Below, in pieces: positions 23,085 through 29,388 of a stretch of DNA of 58,061 bases. The notes beneath the pieces are model-generated. The model was not told where the DNA came from and ran no database searches. It saw nothing but the letters and a program-made list of their open reading frames with translations. The stretch comes from a virus: the IMG/VR virus record IMGVR_UViG_3300036826_000378, positions 1 to 58,061 of that record, one strand, 5' to 3'. The translations under genes and the position numbers were made by a program. Each line of letters starts with the position of its first letter. Position 1 is the stretch's first letter.

Positions 23085-23844
23085 TCTCGAACCCCTGGAG
23101 ACCTTCCTGGCCGAGCACCAGGACATGACGGTCGCTCAGGGATGCCCTGTCTGGGTCGAAGGGGAGAAGCACGAGGTCCGGGCCGTGTTGGAGTTGACGG
23201 TGGTCGTGCAGCCCATGCGGCCGCATGGCGACGAGGATCGCCGCGTCGTCGGCAAGGCGCGCGTTCAGGTCGATCCTGACGAGGCGAAGCTGGCCCCTGT
23301 TAAGGAGAAGGTTGGCTGGGGCCGGCAGCCGCGGAAGTCCAGCACGCCCCCAACGGCGTCTGAACCGCGGCCCGAGCCGGAGCCTCCGACCCCGCCTCTG
23401 CCGCCCCGTCCGTCCGTCCGTCCGCCGTCTGAACCCCCCTCTTCGAGTTCAGCATCGGACGCGCGGCCACTGCCCTCGCGGGTTGAGGAGCTGGTGGACG
23501 AGCTGCTGCGGGCCTGGTCGCGCGCCGACGAGCTGCGCACCGAGCTACGCCGCTACCGGCTGGCCATGCGCTCGGCGGCCTGCCTCGTGATGCTGCCGCC
23601 GGCACCGGTGGTCGTGCCGCCGCTGAACCGACGCACGCCGCGGAACGTCCGGGGGGCCGTGAGAGAGCTGATCCGCGTGTGGGCGCTGGAGGACGAGCTG
23701 GCCCAAGAGCTGCTGGAGCGCCGCCGGCTGATCCGTCGTGTCCATCGCAGAATCGCCGTCGCCCTTGCGATTACCGGCGCAAGCGCCTACAATCGTGGCA
23801 TGAACTGCGCCGCAACCGAGAAACGCGAGCGGGGCGCGGCCTGA
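23077..23844 (+). CDS. proline-rich protein with duplicated helical module
   Basis: 255 residues from GTG 23077. A beta-rich N-terminal domain (1-75) is followed by a proline/serine linker (about 90-130) and two related basic/acidic helices: VEELVDELLRAWSRADEL (about 133) and VRGAVRELIRVWALEDEL (about 190). These form an internal duplication. The last codons overlap the next promoter and its leader ORF in the same frame. Possibly a scaffold or bundle-forming protein; function unknown. Confidence 0.7.
   Translation: MADLEPLETFLAEHQDMTVAQGCPVWVEGEKHEVRAVLELTVVVQPMRPHGDEDRRVVGKARVQVDPDEAKLAPVKEKVGWGRQPRKSSTPPTASEPRPEPEPPTPPLPPRPSVRPPSEPPSSSSASDARPLPSRVEELVDELLRAWSRADELRTELRRYRLAMRSAACLVMLPPAPVVVPPLNRRTPRNVRGAVRELIRVWALEDELAQELLERRRLIRRVHRRIAVALAITGASAYNRGMNCAATEKRERGAA
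23781..23799 (+). promoter_or_regulatory. leaderless promoter inside a coding region
   Basis: GGCGCAAGCGCC precedes TACAAT (23788-23793), then 6 bases and ATGAACTGC. It opens a 14-codon peptide (23800-23844, identical to the last codons of the overlapping gene) whose TGA overlaps ATG 23844. Confidence 0.7.
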
Positions 23845-24329
23845 TGGCCGCCGCGAAGCGTCGTGAGCCGAACGCCGCGACCATCAGCCGCGTGCTGGCG
23901 ACCGCCGGCTTCCAGCGGGCCACCCGCTACAGCATCTACGGCCGCGAGAGGCACGGCTTCATCGTCACGGATCACGTCGACTACGTGAACATCGGCGACT
24001 CGCTCCGCGACCGCCGTTCCGCCTACGTGGCCGGGCCCGCCGATGGTGGTCTGGCCGAGCAGGTGGCCACGATGGTCACGGTCCTGGTGGCAGCCGGCTA
24101 CAACGCCGCGATCGACGGCCGGCGGATTCGCCCTTCGGTCGAGGTCCGGACGTGGGATCCGCGGATGCACCTGTGGCTGGCGCCGAGCGGGCGCCTGCAC
24201 TGGCAGCGGATGTGTTCGGGCGGCGCCGGGCGGCGCAACGTGCGCACGAGCGTGACGCGCGACCAGTTCGAGGCTGCGGTGAAGTGCCGGTGCGTGCCGG
24301 TTTGGAAGGCGGGAGGTGTGGCGGTATGA
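23844..24329 (+). CDS. hypothetical protein
   Basis: 161 residues from ATG 23844 (TGATG). The N-terminus (AATISRVLATAGFQRATR) looks like a short helix-turn-helix. The centre is a compact alpha/beta region (GLAEQVATMVTVLVAAGYNA) and the C-terminal part is basic. Not assigned to a family. Confidence 0.7.
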   Translation: MAAAKRREPNAATISRVLATAGFQRATRYSIYGRERHGFIVTDHVDYVNIGDSLRDRRSAYVAGPADGGLAEQVATMVTVLVAAGYNAAIDGRRIRPSVEVRTWDPRMHLWLAPSGRLHWQRMCSGGAGRRNVRTSVTRDQFEAAVKCRCVPVWKAGGVAV

Positions 24330-24777
24330 CCGAGTCGGGAATCAGACCTCTGCGCTATCGCCTAGTGCGTCGCTCCTTCACCGAGATGGAGGAGGACGGC
24401 TTCCTCTACGTCCAGGACGTGCTGACGGGGAAGTCCGTCGGCGAGGCGCGACCTCCCTTCGAGGCGGAGATCAGGCGGGACCAGCTCAACGCCACGCACA
24501 AGTGGCCTGACGAGTGGATCTACATCCCGGAGACCGGCGCGCGGGTGTGCAAGCTGCACGAGCGCCAGTGGTTGGTCTCCTCGTCTTCGAACCCCGGCTA
24601 TGTCCACCTGGTCACCGATCAGGAGGAGCCGGAGCGGGATCGCGTCGGGCGCTTCCCGGTGTTCCCGCCCTGCACGTGCCCGGAGGGACGCGAGGGCGGC
24701 AGAGTAAGCGCTGCTGGCACCGCCAGCAGGCGTGGTTTGCGGAGGAGCTGGCCGCCGGCCGGCCCATCAGCGAGTAG
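24326..24777 (+). CDS. SWIM-type zinc protein, frame interrupted
   Basis: ATG 24326 (ATGA overlap). The first frame encodes an N-terminal beta domain and ends in FPPCTCPEGREGG. Around 24691-24700 the coding signal passes to the -1 frame (SKRCWHRQQAWFAEELA), which stops at 24775-24777. Joined, CxC...CxH forms a SWIM finger of about 150 residues total. Unshifted, the frame runs as noise to 24931. It resembles in layout the interrupted SWIM gene at 2774. SWIM fingers bind DNA or protein; the partner is unknown. Confidence 0.6.
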
Positions 24778-24789
24778 CAAGGGGAGGTC

Positions 24790-25140
24790 ATGGACATGGC
24801 GAGAGACCTGGACCGGCCATCGGTGCGACGGATGCGGGAGGCGGTCGCCGCGCTCGCGGATAACCCGGACGGCGCCGCTGCCTCGACGTACCGCGAGAAC
24901 ACCGGCGACGGGGCGAGCCTGCTGGAGGTGAGGGCGCTCAACGAGCAGCTCCAGCGCGCGAGACGGGTGGTGGTCACCCTCTACTTCGAGGGCGACGAGG
25001 AGCCTGAAGTGACCCAGGTCGGGACCGACAGCGGTACGCAGACCGCGATCGGCCGCAACATCACCCAGATCGCCAGGGCCCGCGACGGCTCCCACATCAC
25101 CCAGGTGCTCGGCGATATCAACATCGGGGGCGGCTGGTAG
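24790..25140 (+). CDS. small protein with C-terminal beta-arch-like repeats
   Basis: 116 residues from ATG 24790, with GGGGAGGTC directly upstream. A helical N-terminal half (about 1-55) is followed by a strand and a tail (residues about 82-116) with two related N/Q/G-rich units (GRNITQIARARDG; SHITQVLGDINIGG). The tail resembles a short beta-solenoid or amyloid-type signalling motif and pairs with a similar tail in the next gene. Inference from pattern only. Confidence 0.7.
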   Translation: MDMARDLDRPSVRRMREAVAALADNPDGAAASTYRENTGDGASLLEVRALNEQLQRARRVVVTLYFEGDEEPEVTQVGTDSGTQTAIGRNITQIARARDGSHITQVLGDINIGGGW

Positions 25141-25147
25141 CCGCGAG

Positions 25148-25507
25148 ATGGCGAACTACGTCAAGCGCTGGACACACCCGGACGGCCCGATGGCGGCCCG
25201 GTCGGCCATCTGCACGGAGTGCGGTACTCGGAAGGACGCCCACAGCTACAGCAGCGCGACCGGCCTCCTCTGCCCGCTCGGCGCATACGCCGACCGGCCC
25301 GAGGACTGCCCCTGCGCGTACCACCGGCCCGGTAGCCCGTACATCCACACCACGAACTGCGCGCACTGCGCACCGCGGCGTGCGGGCGTAGACGCCACGA
25401 ACGTCAACGTGGCTGGCGACGTGCACCTGGAGAACATCCAGGGCGGAGTGTGCGGGACGAACGTCAACGTCTCCGGTGGCGTCACGATCAGGAACGTCCG
25501 CGGATGA
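25148..25507 (+). CDS. zinc protein with C-terminal two-unit beta repeat
   Basis: 119 residues from ATG 25148. Residues 20-75 contain several cysteine and histidine pairs (CTEC, CPL, CPCAYH, CAHC), so one or two zinc sites. The last about 38 residues are two near-identical units (TNVNVAGDVHLENIQGG and TNVNVSGGVTIRNVRG), the layout of a two-rung beta-solenoid. Two short repeats at a C-terminus recall HET-s-like amyloid motifs, but no family assignment is possible here. Confidence 0.72.
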   Translation: MANYVKRWTHPDGPMAARSAICTECGTRKDAHSYSSATGLLCPLGAYADRPEDCPCAYHRPGSPYIHTTNCAHCAPRRAGVDATNVNVAGDVHLENIQGGVCGTNVNVSGGVTIRNVRG

Positions 25508-25665
25508 TCGACCGCGACGAGCTTCGGAGCTGGCTCGACACGCTGCCGCCGGGTTCCCAGGTCGCCGTCGATGACGGTGGCCTGACCCTGGAGCTGGTGG
25601 GCAGCGATGGCGAGGTCTACATCGAGGTCGGCGGCCTGCCGGTCGAGCTCGGGGGTGGCCTGTGA
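25504..25665 (+). CDS. small acidic protein
   Basis: 53 residues from ATG 25504 (overlapping the preceding stop). Helix then beta-hairpin (LTLELVGSDGEVYIEVGGLPVEL). An upstream in-frame ATG at 25450 lies inside the repeat region of the previous gene and is rejected. Confidence 0.68.
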   Translation: MIDRDELRSWLDTLPPGSQVAVDDGGLTLELVGSDGEVYIEVGGLPVELGGGL

Positions 25666-26435
25666 GCCTCGCCCCCGCCTACGACTCCACGGTCCTGGCC
25701 AACTGGCTGGCCGAGCACAACGCGCCCGGCCGCCGGAGCCGGACCGCGATCACGCGGCTGCGCCGCGTACGCGCCCAGCGGCGCCGGGAGCGTGCTCCCA
25801 GCGCCGCCACGATGTTCTACGTCCGCCTGGCGGGGATCTACACCGCAGAGATCGCGCGTCGCGGCGGAGAGACGCGAATCGACGCCAAGAGCAGTGCGCA
25901 CGCACTGCGCTTCGCCGATCGGCAGCGGGTGGAAGGTGCGTGGCTGACCCTGCTGCGCGTCGAGGGCTGGCGCTACTACGGCGGCCGTGAGGGCCACCAC
26001 CGCGCGACCCTCGCCTACCTCTGTGGTCGTGACGACGCCGGCCTGTGGGCAACGCGGGTGCCGGGCACCTGCACGACCGTCCGCGCCGCGCTGGACCGGC
26101 TCACACCGAACGACGTGACGATCGCCCAGTTCGACGCGCGGGAGCGGGGCAAGAGGCGCCGCGTCCTCCGCCAGGGCGACATCTACGCCGTCGAGACGAA
26201 CGCCGCACACGACACGCCGAGTGGACCCGTAGGCGAGGCGCGGCGCACCAGCGCTGGCGTCCTGTTCAACTCGCACGTGTGGGACGCCGAGACGCGGATG
26301 CTCATGCACGTGCCGGCCGAGGGAGAAGGGCGCCACGCGGCGTTGTACCTCCCCCACCCGGTGCGCTTCGTCCAGCAGCGGACCTACGCGATGGGCCGCG
26401 GCGACAGCGGCGGAAGCTGGGGGACCGCGGACTGA
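25662..26435 (+). CDS. hypothetical protein, 257 residues
   Basis: GTG 25662 (GTGA overlap). The N-terminal 45 residues are basic (RLRRVRAQRRRER). The rest is a beta-rich domain with RQGDIYAVE and HVWDAETRMLMHVPAEGE, then strands up to the end. No catalytic motif recognised; DNA contact by the basic region is possible. Confidence 0.7.
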   Translation: MSLAPAYDSTVLANWLAEHNAPGRRSRTAITRLRRVRAQRRRERAPSAATMFYVRLAGIYTAEIARRGGETRIDAKSSAHALRFADRQRVEGAWLTLLRVEGWRYYGGREGHHRATLAYLCGRDDAGLWATRVPGTCTTVRAALDRLTPNDVTIAQFDARERGKRRRVLRQGDIYAVETNAAHDTPSGPVGEARRTSAGVLFNSHVWDAETRMLMHVPAEGEGRHAALYLPHPVRFVQQRTYAMGRGDSGGSWGTAD

Positions 26436-26725
26436 TGCCCGCGGTTGCAACCAAGCTGGCGATTCAGGGGGAGCTGCTGCGCCAGCTCGCGGCCTGGTCG
26501 GATTGCCGATCCGCGCGGCCAAACTGGATGGATGACGAAGAGGCGCGCATGCACGCCTTGGTCAATGGCTACCGGGCTGAAGCCGGGTTGGTGCCGGTCG
26601 CGCGGAAGGTCGTCGCGAAGGTGAATCAGGCGGCCAGCGGGCATATCGACTACGCCCACAAGTTCACGCTCTACTGCGCCGAGCTGGCGCTCGGCCAGGA
26701 GCCCTGGCCGGGAGTGTTGAGCTGA
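26435..26725 (+). CDS. small hypothetical protein
   Basis: 96 residues from ATG 26435 (TGATG). Helical (MHALVNGYRAEAGL; HIDYAHKFTLYCAELALG). No family recognised. Confidence 0.68.
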   Translation: MPAVATKLAIQGELLRQLAAWSDCRSARPNWMDDEEARMHALVNGYRAEAGLVPVARKVVAKVNQAASGHIDYAHKFTLYCAELALGQEPWPGVLS

Positions 26726-27108
26726 TGACCCTCAGTGGAGAGCTGCGGCGGCTGGCCACGACGCTGAACAAGGCGCGGTGGTGGTCGGGCACCTCGGACG
26801 CCGTCAACCACCTCACCGACGCGGCTCGTGAGCTGGATCGTATCCCCGGGATGGAGCAGACGATGGCCGGCTGGCAGGAGATCGCCCTGCGCGTGCAGGA
26901 CGGTGGCGACTTCTGGAAGGAGCGTGCTGGGCGACTGGAGACGGCGTTGCGGGTGGCGGCCGTCTGCTGGCAGCCGGAGGAGTCCGCAGGTTGGCGGCAG
27001 TGCACCGCCACGGAGCCCGAACTGGAGGACTGCGGCAGGTGCCCTGGCTGTCGGGCCAAGGTCGCGCTGCCGCTCCTGCCGGAGGCGACACAGGGAACCT
27101 CGGGCTGA
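26725..27108 (+). CDS. helical protein with C-terminal zinc motif
   Basis: 127 residues from ATG 26725 (TGATG). Helical N-terminal 80 residues, then C...C...CGRCPGC near the end, a likely zinc knuckle. Function unknown. Confidence 0.68.
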   Translation: MTLSGELRRLATTLNKARWWSGTSDAVNHLTDAARELDRIPGMEQTMAGWQEIALRVQDGGDFWKERAGRLETALRVAAVCWQPEESAGWRQCTATEPELEDCGRCPGCRAKVALPLLPEATQGTSG

Positions 27109-27350
27109 TGGCTCGCCGAAAGCTGAGCGATGCCCAGCGACGCCTGCTGGAGACGCTGGCGAGGTGGGGCCCACGGCCCACGGCGGCGTGTGCGCGTGCG
27201 GATGGTGCATGGGATGTTTCGGCCGTGTGTGCGGCCGCACTCGAACGTGCTGGCCTGGTGGAAGGGCACTACACGGGGACACCGTCGGTCTGGAAGGTGG
27301 AGATCACCGAGGCCGGCCGCCGCGCGCTGACGGAGGCGGCTACCTCGTGA
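27108..27350 (+). CDS. winged-helix DNA-binding protein
   Basis: 80 residues from ATG 27108 (TGATG). LSDAQRRLLETLARWGP, then an AAALERAGLVEGH recognition helix and a WKVEITEAGRRALTE wing, give a compact winged helix-turn-helix of MarR/PadR-like outline. It may regulate phage promoters; the target is unknown. Confidence 0.72.
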   Translation: MARRKLSDAQRRLLETLARWGPRPTAACARADGAWDVSAVCAAALERAGLVEGHYTGTPSVWKVEITEAGRRALTEAATS

Positions 27351-27574
27351 GCGTGCTGGAGCTGAGCGGCTGCATCCGGCTGGGCTGCAAGGCGGGAGAG
27401 AAGCGGCTGGAGTACAGCGCGTTCCTGGGGCGGCGGCCGCGCTATCGCCGCGGGTTCCGCTGGTTCGGTCGATGGCGCCACGGAGCGCTGTGGGCCGGCT
27501 GGCTGATCGCCTCATGGACGTTGGCCACCTCTCCCCTGCCTCTTCCCCGCTCCGACCAGCTCGAACCCGACTAA
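27347..27574 (+). CDS. small membrane-associated protein
   Basis: 75 residues from GTG 27347 (GTGA overlap). A basic middle (RRPRYRRGFRWFGRWRHG) precedes one hydrophobic segment (ALWAGWLIASWTLAT). No family recognised. Confidence 0.62.
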   Translation: MSVLELSGCIRLGCKAGEKRLEYSAFLGRRPRYRRGFRWFGRWRHGALWAGWLIASWTLATSPLPLPRSDQLEPD

Positions 27575-27625
27575 GGGGGATCGAAACCGAACACGGCAAC
27601 CGGCTGAAGGAAAGGAGGAGCAATC

Positions 27626-28780
27626 TTGGGGGACGAGGGCGACAGGTACCAAGGCGTCATCGACGCCTTCCTGGACGGACGCTCGTTGGCCACGAGGCAG
27701 GCGTACACGAACGACCTGGAGGGCTACGCCACCTCGCAGGGCCAGAGGCCAGCAGAGGCGCTCAGGGCGCTTCTGGTGGAGCGGAGCAAGGGGCAGCATC
27801 TGCTGCTCACGTACGGCATCCACCTGACGCTCCACGGGCGTGCGCCGGCCACGTTGCGGCGCCAGCTCACCACGCTCGTGGCGCTGACCAGGCTCGCGCA
27901 CGACCGCGGCCTGGTCGACTTCGAGCTGGAGGTGCCGAGCGTCGAGGAAGTCGAGGCGGCCACGCTCGTCGTCACCTCGAACGCCCATCCAGACGTCGCG
28001 TACTTCATCCCGCGCGGCGACCTGGAGGTCGACCGGCTGGACATGCAGCACTACGCCGTCTGGGAGGCGTTCGGGGGCAACTACATGGCCCCGGTCCGCC
28101 GCCCGCGGCGGGTCCTGGACGTCGGTTCCGGCACTGGCCAGTGGGGCTTCGATCTGTGCAGCGTGTTCCCGGGGGCGGACGTCGTCGGCTTCGACCTCGT
28201 CCGCAGCAAGCACCCGTGGCCGCTGGGCTACCACTGCGTGCTCGGCAACGCCCTGCTCGGCCTGCCCTTCGTCAGCAACGGCTTCGACTACGTGCACATG
28301 CGCTTCCTGGTCGCGGGCATCCCACTCGCCGTGTGGGCGGACAGCGTACGTGAGCTGGTGCGCGTCACCCAGCCGGGTGGCTGGATCGAGCAGATGGAGG
28401 TCCGCATCGTGGCGGAGCCCACCGGGCCGGCCACCGAGCGGGTGATGGGCATGGCTCGGGGGATGATGGCCCGGGCCGGTCTGGACGCGGCCGGCGAGAT
28501 GTACGGGGACATGGCGGGCTACCTCCACCGCGCCGGCATGGTCGTGGCCGGCGAAGAGGAGAAGCGACTCCCCGTGGGTGAATGGGGCGGACGTGTCGGC
28601 CAGTTGCTGGCGACCGATCTCCGGACCGGGCTGTATCGCCTGGCCGACACCTTCCGCGTCCACTTCGGCATCGAAGAGGCGGAATTCACGCCGCTGATGG
28701 TGGCCGCCACCCAGGAGTGGGAGGAGTGCCACTCCACCATCCCATTCAAGGTGGTGTGGGCCCGCAAGCCGGGATGGTAG
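27626..28780 (+). CDS. tyrosine-recombinase core-binding domain fused to SAM methyltransferase
   Basis: 384 residues from TTG 27626, with a strong AAAGGAGG upstream. Residues about 5-110 (AFLDGRSLATRQAYTNDL..., APATLRRQLTTLVALTRLA) match the N-terminal core-binding (SAM-like helical) domain of phage integrases. The catalytic R..HxxR..Y part is absent. Residues about 120-384 are a class I methyltransferase: LDMQHYAVWEAFGGNY, glycine loop VLDVGSGTGQW near 163, and a PGGWIEQMEV motif VI. This pairing is unusual. It could be a DNA-targeted methyltransferase or a recombinase remnant joined to an unrelated gene. Confidence 0.78.
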   Translation: MGDEGDRYQGVIDAFLDGRSLATRQAYTNDLEGYATSQGQRPAEALRALLVERSKGQHLLLTYGIHLTLHGRAPATLRRQLTTLVALTRLAHDRGLVDFELEVPSVEEVEAATLVVTSNAHPDVAYFIPRGDLEVDRLDMQHYAVWEAFGGNYMAPVRRPRRVLDVGSGTGQWGFDLCSVFPGADVVGFDLVRSKHPWPLGYHCVLGNALLGLPFVSNGFDYVHMRFLVAGIPLAVWADSVRELVRVTQPGGWIEQMEVRIVAEPTGPATERVMGMARGMMARAGLDAAGEMYGDMAGYLHRAGMVVAGEEEKRLPVGEWGGRVGQLLATDLRTGLYRLADTFRVHFGIEEAEFTPLMVAATQEWEECHSTIPFKVVWARKPGW

Positions 28781-28813
28781 ACGTGGCCGCCGCCAGCAGC
28801 GGACAATCCCGCG

Positions 28814-29263
28814 GTGGCTGAACACGTCACGTTCTGGTTTGGACCCGCGCCGTGGGGACCGGCTTTCGCCGATGAGGAGGAAGAGGAGGAGCGCTACACG
28901 GTGGAGCTCCCCTCGCCCCTCTTTCCTGCTGGTGCGACTGCTGAGCGCTCCTGGCGGCCGCCGCGGGTGCGCGCCGTCGAGATCCCGACGCCGGTTGGCG
29001 AACTCTGCATGGCCTGCCACGAAGCCGTCGAGGAAGGCGACTCCGGGGAGATGGCGGTGCTCATCACCGGCACGCCCGCCGCGCCGGTTGGGCAGTTCCT
29101 CCCCCTCCACCGCGAGTGCGGCCTCCTTCGTGCGGTCGGGCACGAGTTTGGCCTGTGCAACTGCACCAACTACGAGGGTCTGACTCGGCGAGAGGCAGCC
29201 ATCGAGTGCGCCAAACGCCACTCGCGACTGGGCAGCTTCGGGCGCTATGGTCTGAATAACTGA
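28814..29263 (+). CDS. conserved phage zinc-binding protein
   Basis: 149 residues from GTG 28814. Acidic N-terminus (DEEEEEER). CMACHEAVEEGDSGEM, then PLHRECGLLRAVGHEF and CNC, forms a zinc site seen in a common actinophage protein of unknown function. It is the last gene before the control region at 29264-29388. Confidence 0.75.
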   Translation: MAEHVTFWFGPAPWGPAFADEEEEEERYTVELPSPLFPAGATAERSWRPPRVRAVEIPTPVGELCMACHEAVEEGDSGEMAVLITGTPAAPVGQFLPLHRECGLLRAVGHEFGLCNCTNYEGLTRREAAIECAKRHSRLGSFGRYGLNN

Positions 29264-29388
29264 CAGCCAGACACCGGCAGATGTGGTAGTGCGGCAACTA
29301 CGCGGGGCTTATACCACGCGCGCGTAGTTGCCAGTGGCCTGCGCGCGCCACAGGTGGCAATTCTGAGCCGTTGATGTAGTCGGCGGCG
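29264..29388 (+). promoter_or_regulatory. control region with nested inverted repeats between early and virion genes
   Basis: A perfect 12-bp inverted repeat GGCAACTACGCG (29293-29304) / CGCGTAGTTGCC (29321-29332) encloses TTATACC. A second repeat GTGGTA/TACCAC (29283-29288, 29312-29317) interlocks with it. A third (TTGCC 29328-29332 / GGCAA 29356-29360, extended by GTGGC) shares its right arm. The GGCAA unit thus occurs three times. Possible operator, late promoter, attachment site or alternative-hairpin switch; no coding function seen. Confidence 0.55.

Noticed and set aside
29264-29388. tRNA or CRISPR in the early/late boundary region
   Set aside because: No cloverleaf arms with a TTC loop and no repeat-spacer periodicity; only inverted repeats are present.
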